A DNA stretch of 59,785 nucleotides from JAPYTY01 sp036338435. Its GTDB lineage: Bacteria > Acidobacteriota > UBA6911 > RPQK01 > JADFOI01. Under the pieces are notes generated by a model. It saw nothing but the letters and a program-made list of their open reading frames with translations. It ran no database searches and was not told the DNA's origin. Of the stretch, positions 26,804 to 36,174 are shown in pieces (positions within the stretch are counted from its first letter, which is position 1; the number at the start of each line of letters is the position of its first letter). The position numbers and the translations under genes are program-made. Location: positions 1 to 59,785 of the forward strand of contig JAYZCG010000012.1 of the NCBI GenBank assembly GCA_036338435.1, written 5' to 3'.

Positions 26804-28243
26804 TCAGCGAGCTCCGCGGCCCGTAAAAACAGCTGGGATAGTCCTCAAAATGATGTGAATGTCCAACCAAAAAGACCAGTTGTCAATATACTTAAGATCC
26901 AGTTCCATCCATTTGTTGAAGTCAATATCACTTCTACCCGATATCTGCCAAAGACACGTGATACCAGGCTTCACACTGAGACGTCTCCTCTGCTTCGTTG
27001 TATAATTTTCGACTTCCTCTGGGAGTGGTGCACGAGGACCAACAATACTCATTTCCCCCTTGATAACATTCCAAACCTGCGGCAATTCATCAATACTAAA
27101 CTTTCGTAGAAATCGACCGACTGGTGTCACACGCGGATCGTTTCTCATTTTAAAGACAGGTCCCTCCATCTCATTTAAATGCTTGATTTCCCACAATTTA
27201 TCTTCCGCACCATGTACCATGGTGCGGAACTTGATAAGCTGAAATTGCCGTCCATAGAGACCACACCTCATCTGTCTATACAAGACTGGACCCGGAGAAG
27301 TAAATTTGACCAGGATCGCTGTAAACAACATCAATGGGAGAAGGCCTATTGCCATAACAGCAGCCACTAGAAAATCGACAACCCGTTTGGCAATAATGGC
27401 AACATTGTGTTCCGGCACAGTTGAAAGAGTGATGAGTGGCAGATTGTCAAGGAATTCCAGGGAAACTCTAGAAATTGAAATGGGGAAAAATTCAGCGGCT
27501 ACACGAGTTCGGATGCCCAATTCTTCACACAGCCTGACCACAGTTTCGAATCCTTGCAAATTACTACAATGAACCCCTACGAAAATAATTTCATCAGCGA
27601 TGATCTGAGTCTGTAGCAACTCCGGCAATTCTTCGAGCGAACCCAGGATTGGCAATCCTGAGACACTATTTCCATCCTCCTGAGTAGTCAAATAACCAAC
27701 GACCTCATATCCCCACATTTGATAACTTTCTAGCAAGTCTCCGACAGCTTTAGCTTGCCTGTCAGTACCAGCAATCAAAATCTTGATTTGGTTGTGTTCA
27801 CTGACATTCCTGCTACGCAAAACCCAGTGTAGAATTACCCGCATGAGGACCATCATAGCCACAGTAACACCCAAAAAAACAAACAACACAGGCCGGCTAA
27901 TAACAAGTTTAAAGCTATAGGTTAAAGAGGCAATCAGAACGCCTGTTACTGCTGCAAACTGCACAACACGAAGTGCCTGCCGTCTCAACGAGAAACGCAT
28001 GACTTCAGAATACCGCTGTGTCAATCCTAAGAGAATGATCCAGAAAGGAATAAAAACCAGATAGTAAAAAAAATATTCACGAAATGCTAGGAGCTCTGGG
28101 TTGAAATAGTGACTTATGTTTGAAGGGGCTAATTTGACCAGATAGTAACGAATATAATAGGCGCACTGTAGCCCTATCAATCCGGATAAGACATCGAATG
28201 CCAGAAGGAAATTGGAATAAACCCGATACTGCCTATAAAACAT
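26804..28243 (-). CDS. Polyprenyl glycosylphosphotransferase (WbaP/WcaJ-type sugar transferase)
   Basis: Enzymes of this class move a sugar phosphate onto undecaprenyl phosphate to start exopolysaccharide or O-antigen synthesis. The 479-residue protein has about four N-terminal membrane helices, a Rossmann-like CoA-binding-3 domain (IKILIAGTDRQAKAVG, about 150-260), a further membrane segment near 290-312 and the catalytic domain with KFRTMV, RFLRKFSIDELPQ and GEMSIVGPRAP. No glycosyltransferase cluster surrounds it, so it acts with genes elsewhere. A strong hairpin lies over the KFRTM codons. No Shine-Dalgarno precedes the ATG; a -10-like TACTAA lies 7 nt upstream. Confidence 0.93.
   Translation of the reverse strand: MFYRQYRVYSNFLLAFDVLSGLIGLQCAYYIRYYLVKLAPSNISHYFNPELLAFREYFFYYLVFIPFWIILLGLTQRYSEVMRFSLRRQALRVVQFAAVTGVLIASLTYSFKLVISRPVLFVFLGVTVAMMVLMRVILHWVLRSRNVSEHNQIKILIAGTDRQAKAVGDLLESYQMWGYEVVGYLTTQEDGNSVSGLPILGSLEELPELLQTQIIADEIIFVGVHCSNLQGFETVVRLCEELGIRTRVAAEFFPISISRVSLEFLDNLPLITLSTVPEHNVAIIAKRVVDFLVAAVMAIGLLPLMLFTAILVKFTSPGPVLYRQMRCGLYGRQFQLIKFRTMVHGAEDKLWEIKHLNEMEGPVFKMRNDPRVTPVGRFLRKFSIDELPQVWNVIKGEMSIVGPRAPLPEEVENYTTKQRRRLSVKPGITCLWQISGRSDIDFNKWMELDLKYIDNWSFWLDIHIILRTIPAVFTGRGAR
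27204..27230. repeat. Perfect 12-bp inverted repeat inside the sugar transferase gene
   Basis: Two 12-nt arms (TTCCGCACCATG and its exact complement) flank a 3-nt spacer, so either strand can form a tight hairpin. It lies within the coding sequence and covers codons for FRTMVHGAE. Confidence 0.8.
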
Positions 28244-28378
28244 AGCTGTTTTAGTACATGTTGTGCATAGATACCATACACCCCACCCTTCTACGGTAAA
28301 TAGTCTACCTTCAAGTTTCGCTTCTTGCCTTGTTCTTTGAAGACAATGTCATGCTTATATTTCCACAGAGTGATTGTC

Positions 28379-30013
28379 TTATAGGTAAATCAGATGGTGA
28401 CCTAGATGAAACGGAGAAATAGTCTCCATAAGTGTCTTAATAAGGGAGGCCCCCTCTTCACTCATAAACTGATTGAAATTCACAATGCGTTCTTGATACT
28501 TGCCTTCGGGATAAAGGTGGGAGTGCAGATAGTCCATGTGCTGCCCGAAATGATCAGTACGCGTCCGGTGATTCGCGACACATCGCTTCTCCATCTTTTC
28601 AATTTGATAAATGATCTTTTTTTGACTCCCCACTAGCATTTCTGCAACCGTGGGGTCTGCCTGCTGGAGATCAGTTCGAAGAGATTCCAGTTGAGTTATG
28701 ACGTCTTTTTGGAGACTGCTGAGTTTGCCCATAATCTTGCCCAAATCCCCACCTTGGACAGCCTTATGTGCAATCTCTTCAGGAGTGAGTTGCAAAAAAT
28801 CAGAGGCATGAACGCCGTATTTTTTGAGCAGACGTTGGGACTTACGATCCACGATGGTTATTCCAACACGAGGGAATATCGCCATCTCCTGATTCCAAAA
28901 CTGACTGATGGCCCCGACCTGGGCAAAGTATGCTACCTCTGAAGGACCACCGACGTACGCCACGGTAGGAAATAGGTGGTCTTGCACAATGGGTCGCAAA
29001 AGCACGTTAGGTGACAAATGTTCGTCGTCCAATGCATTACAGAGCTCTTCCCCACTCAACTCAACCGACGGTACGGTTTTTTTCTCATATACACCTTTCC
29101 CTTCAAATCTCAATTTGTATCGTTTCTTACCTTCCGTCCAGAAAATTAAACTCTCTGACTCCAAGACCTTGACCTGTGGGCTCAATCCTTTTTCCCTGAG
29201 AAGTTCTGCCCTTTTCATTAAGGTTGGCACGATCTCACGACGTTGATTGATGGCAACGTTAAACGAAGACTTTAGTCCACATTTGTATCCAGGCATGAGA
29301 GGGTCAAAAAGCACCAAGCCATACGGTTCAAAACGACGACTCAACCACGAACCCAGCGCTTCACCAAAGTTCTTGGTAGGGTGGTAGGTTTCGCGAAGGA
29401 TAGCAAGCACCTCCTCTTTAAATTCTCCCTTGGGTCCACAAGCCTGAAGATCGCTCATGCACTTCTCAACATGTTTTAGAGAAATTGTTCCGACCATTTG
29501 TGCGCGATCCCTCTCAGGGTCACCATACTTCACAGGAAACAGTTCCCCGTTGTTGTCAAAAAACGATGTAGAATCGACCTCCTGAAAATCAGAGTCATCA
29601 GAAGCTACCCAAAAAATGGGAACTGCACAATAGTCTTCTTCATTGAGAATCTGGGCCAAGCGAACGGCAGTAAGGGCTTTGTATATAGTTAAAGCAGGCC
29701 CACCCAAAAATCCAGTCTGCTGTCCCGTGACGACTGCTATGGCCCGACTTGACCGTAGCTTTTTCAAATTACGGAAGGTCTCTTCCCCCGCTCCCACCTT
29801 CTGATTGAATGTTGTTGTCATTTCAACAAGTTGATCCCTAGGAAACGGAGGGGGACTGCTGATCACTAAATCGGCTCTCTGCTTCAGAATATCAAGATTT
29901 AAATGAACGGGATCATGATACAGACAATCCACACTGTCATAATCGTATAAATAACGTGAAAAAAGAGGATTCTGTCCAGATAGTTCTCGATAGTCTAGGT
30001 ACTTAACCTTCAT
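28379..30013 (-). CDS. bshC: Putative cysteine ligase BshC (bacillithiol synthesis)
   Basis: BshC is taken to add cysteine to glucosamine-malate, the last step of bacillithiol synthesis. The 544-residue protein has the BshC core (AVVTGQQTGFLGGPALTIYK, FWVASDDSDFQEV, PTVAYVGGPSEVAYFAQVG) and a helical C-terminal part (about 380-480). Bacillithiol genes occur in Bacillota, Deinococcota, Bacteroidota and Acidobacteriota, so the gene informs taxonomy. It starts 18 nt after the prepilin peptidase stop with AGGAATT before the ATG. bshA and bshB are not in the window. Confidence 0.93.
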   Translation of the reverse strand: MKVKYLDYRELSGQNPLFSRYLYDYDSVDCLYHDPVHLNLDILKQRADLVISSPPPFPRDQLVEMTTTFNQKVGAGEETFRNLKKLRSSRAIAVVTGQQTGFLGGPALTIYKALTAVRLAQILNEEDYCAVPIFWVASDDSDFQEVDSTSFFDNNGELFPVKYGDPERDRAQMVGTISLKHVEKCMSDLQACGPKGEFKEEVLAILRETYHPTKNFGEALGSWLSRRFEPYGLVLFDPLMPGYKCGLKSSFNVAINQRREIVPTLMKRAELLREKGLSPQVKVLESESLIFWTEGKKRYKLRFEGKGVYEKKTVPSVELSGEELCNALDDEHLSPNVLLRPIVQDHLFPTVAYVGGPSEVAYFAQVGAISQFWNQEMAIFPRVGITIVDRKSQRLLKKYGVHASDFLQLTPEEIAHKAVQGGDLGKIMGKLSSLQKDVITQLESLRTDLQQADPTVAEMLVGSQKKIIYQIEKMEKRCVANHRTRTDHFGQHMDYLHSHLYPEGKYQERIVNFNQFMSEEGASLIKTLMETISPFHLGHHLIYL

Positions 30014-30031
30014 AATTCCTAGCCCACTACT

Positions 30032-30841
30032 CTAGAATTGCCCGAGATAAGCGCTAATAATCTGCGTCCCACACAAAGTACTTATGATGGCGGCTACAGC
30101 CAAAAAACTTCCAAAAGGGAGTTCATATTTGATCCCCTTCTCTTGGAAGTAAATATAAAACGATCCAATCAGCGCCCCAAACAATGACCCTAACACAATG
30201 GTTAACCAAGTATGTTGCCACCCAAGAAAAGCACCCACCATGGCCATCATCTTAATGTCTCCAAATCCTATTCCCTGAACTTTTTTCACCCTTAGATAGA
30301 TTTCTCCTACCAGCCAAAGAATCCCAGCACCCATCAGGATCCCTAACAAAGAATAGCAGTATCGCATCAATACACCTTGCAAATTAATCAGACTCACATC
30401 TGAAAAAAACTCACCTGACTGCAAGGGAGCCATCACGAACCCAAAGGCAACACCGCCCAGAGTGCAAATATCTGGCAAAAGTCGCTCAGAAAGATCAATG
30501 AAAATTAAAATCACAAGGATACTGAAAAAGATGGCATTGAGAAAGAAGGGAAAAAGCAATGCATATTTTATGAATAGAAGGCAGAAGAGAATGGCTGTAA
30601 GGCCCTCCACCAGAGGATATATCCAGGAAATTTTGGTGCCACACTGACGGCATTTACCCCTTAATACCAGATAGCTGAGAATAGGTATGTTCTCCAAGAT
30701 CCTAATGGGACTATTGCAGTTTGGACAGGACGAACGAGGATAAACTACTGATTGGCCCCTTGGTATGCGATAGATACAGACATTAAGGAAACTTCCAACA
30801 ACTAGCCCCACTAAGATGACAAGTCCATACAGTGAAAACAT
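30032..30841 (-). CDS. Type IV prepilin peptidase / N-methyltransferase
   Basis: This membrane aspartyl protease removes the leader of type IV prepilins or type II secretion pseudopilins and methylates the new N-terminus. The 269-residue protein has the methyltransferase zinc cysteines C39/C42 and C64/C67 (CPNC, CRQC), about seven later helices, and both catalytic Asp motifs: FIDLSERLLPD and GFGDIKMM. All residues for both activities are present. No pilin genes are nearby. It probably shares a transcript with bshC. A perfect TATAAT sits 8 nt before its ATG. Confidence 0.94.
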   Translation of the reverse strand: MFSLYGLVILVGLVVGSFLNVCIYRIPRGQSVVYPRSSCPNCNSPIRILENIPILSYLVLRGKCRQCGTKISWIYPLVEGLTAILFCLLFIKYALLFPFFLNAIFFSILVILIFIDLSERLLPDICTLGGVAFGFVMAPLQSGEFFSDVSLINLQGVLMRYCYSLLGILMGAGILWLVGEIYLRVKKVQGIGFGDIKMMAMVGAFLGWQHTWLTIVLGSLFGALIGSFYIYFQEKGIKYELPFGSFLAVAAIISTLCGTQIISAYLGQF

Positions 30842-30849
30842 AGATGGGG

Positions 30850-30855
30850 ATTATA
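30850..30855 (-). promoter_or_regulatory. -10 box TATAAT next to the prepilin peptidase start
   Basis: A perfect TATAAT on the minus strand ends 8 nt before the ATG at 30841, and no Shine-Dalgarno is present between them. Transcription would start at or within a few nt of the ATG. No good -35 is seen. Confidence 0.45.
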
Positions 30856-30939
30856 ACAACGACGACCGAAAGGAGACCACCACTGGGCTAAGGTCCGTCT
30901 AACTATTGCCAGAATTGTTGCCGTGAGGCAATCGATATC

Positions 30940-32625
30940 CTAATCGCTAGAAGCCCTCTGTTTTGCTAGAACAATGTCACTGTCATCTACGATTGTGTAC
31001 ATGGCCTTACGCAATGCAGTTAAAGACTGTTGGTAGTCCACTCTAGCCCTCAACTCTTGGCTTATCGTCTGCGCCAGATCTCTTTGGAACCTCACCACTT
31101 CAAAGTTGGTTGACAAACCTGCATCAAACCTCTTGTTTTCACCATCCAGTTGCTCCTCGGACAATTGCCTTGCAACCCGGGCCGCATCCAGACGTTTCTT
31201 TTGAATGGACAAACTTTCATAAGCATTGCGTACATCAACAATGATAATTTGCTGCTGATGCTTCATCTGATTCATCAGCCTAGTTTGATTGATCCTAGCT
31301 TGAGCCAGTTGCCCCTCGCTGCTGTTGTTAAAAAGAGGAATTTCAATATCAGCAAAAATCCCCCAATTGATAAAGTCGTGGCCAACAGTTTGCCACATTG
31401 CTCCCAGTAGATTTCCGAAAGAAGGATTGGACGGATCTCGCATACTCTGTTGCATGTCCGGGATGCTATCTCCGTCGAGATCAACGCGAACAGTTTTAAA
31501 AACAACACCAGATCGTCCTGTGGACCCAAAGTTAGCACGCAGATTCACCACAGGTTTACCTTCCTGAATTAAGTACTCTCTGTCGATTTTATTTTTATCG
31601 AGTTCTAGTCGTATCTGCTCAAGTTCGGGCCGCTGGGAAAGAGCTGTCCGGATAGCTTCCTCCATGTCTATCTGGATATCTTGAGGCTCGGGAGAATCAA
31701 TTGGAATGAGGCCCATATACCAGATGCTGTGGTTGGGATCAGGAGACAATAATTGTTTAAGGGAATTTTGGGCGCTGACGATCTGAACTTCTGCCTGAAT
31801 CATCTCCTGTTCTCGGATAGATACCTCGGCCAAAGCTGAAGTAATCTCAATGGGAGCTAACACCCCGACTTGGACTCTTTGCCGGTTATTTTCGTATTGG
31901 GAAATGGCCAATTCCATGGACCTACGACGTGTCTCATGATCTTCAAGAGCATAGACTAACTCCCAGTACTGATTCTGGACTTGTTGGATGATCTCCGACA
32001 CACGTTGCTTAAACTGGCTTTCCGTGATCTCGGAATCCAGATTGACCAATTTTAGCTCGTACTCTGTTGGAGTCTGCCTAAACCCTCGCCAAAGTGGCTG
32101 AACAAAACTAACAGTGAAGTCAGACCCAAATTGGGGATTGATGGTGCTAAAGGTATTATTGGACTCACTCCTGGAATTATTGAAAGCCAAGTTGAGCCTC
32201 CCACCACCTTTTATGTTCTGTTGGAGAGCGTTGCTCCACATAAAGCCCTCCCGAGTGAACGTTTCTACCCCACTACCCGCTGTCAGAACACTAGTGCTAG
32301 GCGTGTTCCAAGACTCTAATCCCAAGGTAAAACTAAGAACAGGATCATAGAACCCCCTGGCGATGGTTTTGCGTTCCTGGTTGTGGTCTCCATTGAACTC
32401 CTCAATAGTGATCTCCAAATTATTTGTGAGAGCTAAACGCATAACGTCTCTCAAAGCCAACGTTAGGAACTCACCTTCTCGTCTGGTTCGGTTCACGTAG
32501 GACTCCGAGCCCTGCAAACTAGCCTGCACCAAATCATCTTCAGGCAGAGTTGGCTCTTCCTGGCCTAGAAGTTGGGAACATATCAAGGTGAACAGAACAA
32601 TACATCGAATATTTTTTTTGGTCAT
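30940..32625 (-). CDS. TolC-family outer membrane efflux protein
   Basis: TolC-like proteins form trimeric outer-membrane channels for efflux pumps or type I secretion. From the ATG at 32625 (GGAG at good spacing) the product has 561 residues: a signal peptide (MTKKNIRCIVLFTLICSQLLG), an OEP domain starting at LALRDVMRLALTNNLEI, long alpha-helical stretches with Gln/Arg-rich heptads, and a second OEP repeat from about residue 320 (MEEAIRTALSQRPELEQIRLELDKN). No membrane-fusion or RND gene is adjacent, so the partner pump lies elsewhere. The 197-bp spacer to the M48 gene shows nothing clear. Confidence 0.92.
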   Translation of the reverse strand: MTKKNIRCIVLFTLICSQLLGQEEPTLPEDDLVQASLQGSESYVNRTRREGEFLTLALRDVMRLALTNNLEITIEEFNGDHNQERKTIARGFYDPVLSFTLGLESWNTPSTSVLTAGSGVETFTREGFMWSNALQQNIKGGGRLNLAFNNSRSESNNTFSTINPQFGSDFTVSFVQPLWRGFRQTPTEYELKLVNLDSEITESQFKQRVSEIIQQVQNQYWELVYALEDHETRRRSMELAISQYENNRQRVQVGVLAPIEITSALAEVSIREQEMIQAEVQIVSAQNSLKQLLSPDPNHSIWYMGLIPIDSPEPQDIQIDMEEAIRTALSQRPELEQIRLELDKNKIDREYLIQEGKPVVNLRANFGSTGRSGVVFKTVRVDLDGDSIPDMQQSMRDPSNPSFGNLLGAMWQTVGHDFINWGIFADIEIPLFNNSSEGQLAQARINQTRLMNQMKHQQQIIIVDVRNAYESLSIQKKRLDAARVARQLSEEQLDGENKRFDAGLSTNFEVVRFQRDLAQTISQELRARVDYQQSLTALRKAMYTIVDDSDIVLAKQRASSD

Positions 32626-32822
32626 TTGTTCATCTCCATCTAAATACCCTATGAAAATTGACAACTAACAGTTTCGACTATCCCAATCCATTGCAGAACA
32701 CATTTTAAAGACAAACTACAACCAGGATGGAATGGAGATAGAAAATAAGAAAATAAATCTACTCCACCGCAATACCAATGTGCTCCAGAATCAAGAATCT
32801 TGCAAACAATGTTGGAAAGGAA

Positions 32823-33851
32823 TTATAGAAGTGACTCACTGCCCCGTTTGAGAGTGGGGCGATCTTTTTTCAGAGTTGGTTGTTCCTTGTCTTTGCTCCG
32901 CTTATTAGTTCTCCGCTTTAGAGTAGGCCTTTTAGAACCTCCCTCGGCTCCAGCAACACCGGAAGTCAAAATATTATTATCGATCTGGATAAGGCGATTC
33001 TTAACACGTTCGTATTCAGAACTGCTGATCATATATTCATCCTTAACGGCAAGAAAAGTGATTTCCTCTTGTACCTTTGCAATACGATCATCCGTGGCAG
33101 GGTGGGTCCGCCAAAACCCAGCAAACTTACCCGGTTTATCCTTTTCCTTGGCTTGCAGTTTTTCGAAAAAGGAAATAAAAGCCTGTGGGTCATACCCGCT
33201 GTTCCAGAGATACTGGGTACCAAGTTGATCAGCTTCGTCCTCCGACCCTCGAGTTATGCCTAACACTGCCAATGACATTCCCAGCCCTAACCCCTGATAG
33301 ATCCCCTCCTGCACCCAGTAACCACCCGGAATAAATATTGCCGCAGGAATTGATGCAAACTGCAATAACTGGGACTTAGTCATTCTCTCAGTGGCATGAC
33401 GAGCCGTCACATGTGCAATTTCATGTGCCATAACCCCAGCTAACTCGGATTCATTGTCAGTTTCCAGGATAAGTCCCTTATTGATGTAAAAATATCCTCC
33501 CGGTAAAGCGAAAGCATTAACTTCTTCAGAATCCACCACCTTAATGATAAAGGGGACCCGTGCATCAGAATATTTCACCAGTTGCTGACCCAAATTGTCT
33601 ATATACTGAACGACTAGGGGATCCTCAAGAAGACGTGCTGTCTGCTCAAACTCCCGAGCAAATTGAGCCCCCATTTGAATCTCCTTTTCCAGAGAGGTGA
33701 AATTGGGGAACACCCAAGCAACCCGACCGTTAATATTGCGGTTGCCAATACTATCCACGTTAGAGTGTTTGCGGGCGTAGCCTCGAAGTGGAAACAATAC
33801 TAGAACAACCAGTAGAAATAAAATTTGCCTCTTTGCGCGAGTATGTATCAC
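32823..33851 (-). CDS. Secreted M48 metallopeptidase (BepA/YfgC-like) with PTLK-repeat tail
   Basis: A periplasmic zinc peptidase of the kind that surveys outer-membrane protein assembly. The 342-residue protein starts with GTG behind AGGAG, has a signal peptide (about 8-26), the HEIAH zinc motif at 143-147, a downstream EDEADQLG supplying the third ligand, and a WRTHPATDDRI motif common in the family. The last 40 residues are unusual: three PTLK units within a very basic tail (KRPTLKRR, EQPTLKKD, RPTLKRG). It lies upstream of the TolC-like gene on the same strand and diverges from nnr. Confidence 0.93.
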   Translation of the reverse strand: MIHTRAKRQILFLLVVLVLFPLRGYARKHSNVDSIGNRNINGRVAWVFPNFTSLEKEIQMGAQFAREFEQTARLLEDPLVVQYIDNLGQQLVKYSDARVPFIIKVVDSEEVNAFALPGGYFYINKGLILETDNESELAGVMAHEIAHVTARHATERMTKSQLLQFASIPAAIFIPGGYWVQEGIYQGLGLGMSLAVLGITRGSEDEADQLGTQYLWNSGYDPQAFISFFEKLQAKEKDKPGKFAGFWRTHPATDDRIAKVQEEITFLAVKDEYMISSSEYERVKNRLIQIDNNILTSGVAGAEGGSKRPTLKRRTNKRSKDKEQPTLKKDRPTLKRGSESLL

Positions 33852-34028
33852 TGAGCTTCTCCTGTATGACTCTGATCTAATAGCCTATCCCAATCTCTCC
33901 CTGGCGTCCATTTTCGTATAATATAATCACTCCCATTAGTTATCTGACGACAAACTTGGTTGAAATGTTTCACTTTTAATTGAATTTTATCAATATTCAT
34001 TATCTGCATCATTCAGTTGAAGTGTCTT

Positions 34029-35636
34029 ATGAAAATTCTAAATGCCCGCCAAATGAACAAGGTCGATAGCCTGACAGAGGCCGAGTTTGGAATACCGACT
34101 TTGAAACTAATGGAGACTGCAGGGGGCAGTCTTTTTGGTTACCTCGCTGATAATTGTGATCTTGAATCCTATCGGCTACCGAACCAGGATAAGTTGATCG
34201 CCATCGTATGTGGGAAAGGTAATAATGGTGGAGATGGCGCCGTCCTCGCACGCTGGCTTGCCGAAACGTCTGTTCTACCCGATGTCTACCTGATCGGTAA
34301 AATAGAGGAAACCTCTGGGAATGCACGCACCAACCTAGATACTTACCTTGCCAAGCATGCCACGATCCAGGAAATTACTACTCTCAAAAAGTGGGGGCAA
34401 GTCAGCAACAGATTTGGGCAATATGGAATAATCGTAGATGCCCTCCTGGGAACCGGAATTACCAAACCTCTGGAAGGACTCTATTCAGAAGTTGTATCGA
34501 CTATTAACTCAACTTCGGCCTTTGTTCTTTCTGTCGACATCCCATCTGGTATGTTTTCTGACTCCCTCATTAAAGGCCCTCAAAGCGTCAGAGCCAGTGC
34601 CACAGTCACTTTTACCGCTCCCAAGATTGCTCACATCCTCAATGAAGACCAGGAGGCCATCGGAAAACTCCAGGTAGAGTCCATTGGGAGTCCTGAACAA
34701 TTGATCGATAAAGAAGAACATTACCTAAACCTCCTCACCAGAGAAGAGATCGCATCATCTCTTCCATTGTGGAAAACTGCATCGCACAAGGGCAATTTCG
34801 GGCACACCGTTGTTGTTGCCGGCAGTCGTGGAAAGTCAGGAGCAGCTATTTTAAGCGCCGGCGCAGCACTTAGATCTGGCACGGGCTTGGTAACCGTTTG
34901 TGTGCCAGAAACTATTCAAGACGTCGTCGCCTCATTTTATCCAGAAGTGATGACCGAAGGATTTTCCGCGACCGAGCAAGGCACTTTTGATGCACCGGCC
35001 GTTGACCCATTACTGCAGTTTGCCGAGGGTAAAAATGTCGTTGCCATAGGCCCAGGACTGGGCCAATGTCCAGAGATAGTTCAATTTGTGCACGAGGTTG
35101 TTCATCAGGCACCAGTACCCATTATTCTAGATGCTGATGGATTGAATGCCTTTGAAAACAAAGTCGACAAGCTAGAAAACTACGATAACCAACCTATTAT
35201 CCTCACTCCCCATCTAGGAGAATTTGGTCGTCTCCTGGGTCGTCCTGTCGTTGAAATCCTTCCCAAAAGAGTGGAACTTGCTCGTCAAATGGCTACAGAG
35301 AAAGGAATCTGGATTGTTTTGAAAAGCTTTCGTACACTTATTGCCCAACCCGATGGACAGGTATTTACCATGACCGTAGGTAATCCTGGAATGGCCACAG
35401 CCGGAATGGGCGACGTTCTAACGGGTACGGTTGCCTCCCTGATTAGCATCTATACCGCTCAAGGAATGAGTACTCCACACGAGCTTTCCAAAGCCATTCA
35501 GCTAAGTGTATATCTACACTCCCTGGCAGGTGATCTGGCCGCTAGAAAGACCGGTTTTCAGGCCCTAACGGCCAGTGATGTCATGGCCCATTTAGGTGCA
35601 GCCTATCAAAAACTAGATCAACAGATACCTCGATGA
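34029..35636 (+). CDS. nnr: Bifunctional NAD(P)HX epimerase / ADP-dependent dehydratase
   Basis: Nnr repairs hydrated NADH and NADPH. From the ATG at 34029 the product has 535 residues. The N-terminal YjeF/NnrE epimerase domain shows GKGNNGGDGAVLARWL and DALLGTGITKPLEG. The C-terminal ribokinase-like dehydratase shows AGSRGKSGAAILSAGAALRSG, AIGPGLGQ and GNPGMATAGMGDVLTG. A TTG four codons upstream could also start it. It overlaps tsaE by 4 nt; nnr-tsaE neighbours are common across bacteria. Confidence 0.96.
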   Translation: MKILNARQMNKVDSLTEAEFGIPTLKLMETAGGSLFGYLADNCDLESYRLPNQDKLIAIVCGKGNNGGDGAVLARWLAETSVLPDVYLIGKIEETSGNARTNLDTYLAKHATIQEITTLKKWGQVSNRFGQYGIIVDALLGTGITKPLEGLYSEVVSTINSTSAFVLSVDIPSGMFSDSLIKGPQSVRASATVTFTAPKIAHILNEDQEAIGKLQVESIGSPEQLIDKEEHYLNLLTREEIASSLPLWKTASHKGNFGHTVVVAGSRGKSGAAILSAGAALRSGTGLVTVCVPETIQDVVASFYPEVMTEGFSATEQGTFDAPAVDPLLQFAEGKNVVAIGPGLGQCPEIVQFVHEVVHQAPVPIILDADGLNAFENKVDKLENYDNQPIILTPHLGEFGRLLGRPVVEILPKRVELARQMATEKGIWIVLKSFRTLIAQPDGQVFTMTVGNPGMATAGMGDVLTGTVASLISIYTAQGMSTPHELSKAIQLSVYLHSLAGDLAARKTGFQALTASDVMAHLGAAYQKLDQQIPR

Positions 35637-36052
35637 AAACGCAATCTTCTAAAAATGCACAGGAAACTTTCGAGTTGGGTAAGAAAATTAGCCAACACAT
35701 CCAACCTCCCACAGTTGTACTCCTTTATGGTGAACTGGGCTCTGGCAAAACAGTTCTGGTTCGCGGACTCGCCGATGGACTAGGAGTGACCGATCTAGAT
35801 CTGGTGCGTAGCCCATCCTATACTTTGGTCAATGAGTACCAAACCAACGACTCTGTTATTTACCACCTTGACTTGTATCGCTTAGACAATCTACTAGATC
35901 TCTATTCAATTGGCCTGGACGAAATCCTCGCTAGTGGAGCGATCACTATTGTTGAATGGGCAGAAAAGCTCTACCTTGAAGTCCAACACCCTTTCCCCAT
36001 TCACATTGAGGTAAACCAAAGCACGGGTGTTCGGACTTTCGAAATTGGATGA
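35633..36052 (+). CDS. tsaE: tRNA t6A biosynthesis ATPase TsaE
   Basis: TsaE is the ATPase that helps TsaB-TsaD carry out repeated cycles of N6-threonylcarbamoyladenosine formation at tRNA position 37. The 139-residue protein has Walker A GELGSGKT, SPSYTLVNEY (switch I-like), HLDLYRL and VEWAEKL, all family motifs. Translation is coupled to nnr through an ATGA overlap. tsaB and tsaD are not in the window. Confidence 0.96.
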   Translation: MKTQSSKNAQETFELGKKISQHIQPPTVVLLYGELGSGKTVLVRGLADGLGVTDLDLVRSPSYTLVNEYQTNDSVIYHLDLYRLDNLLDLYSIGLDEILASGAITIVEWAEKLYLEVQHPFPIHIEVNQSTGVRTFEIG

Positions 36053-36076
36053 CAAGAGACGCTGTCCTGCCAGCAG

Positions 36077-36160
36077 AGGGCAAGACCTTGTACTTCCATA
36101 CTTGCCCTTCTCAACGAACCAAGGACATCGATCGTTTTGTAATGTAGGAAACGATTTCTT
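36077..36160. terminator. Two stem-loops in the tsaE/menG convergent spacer, possible terminators
   Basis: AGGGCAAG (36077-36084) pairs with CTTGCCCT (36101-36108) around a 16-nt loop. ATCGTTT (36131-36137) pairs with AAACGAT (36149-36155) and is followed by TTCTTT on the plus strand. Both lie between converging genes, where termination is expected, but neither has a strong U tract. Confidence 0.35.
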
Positions 36161-36174
36161 TGCACAATCGACAA

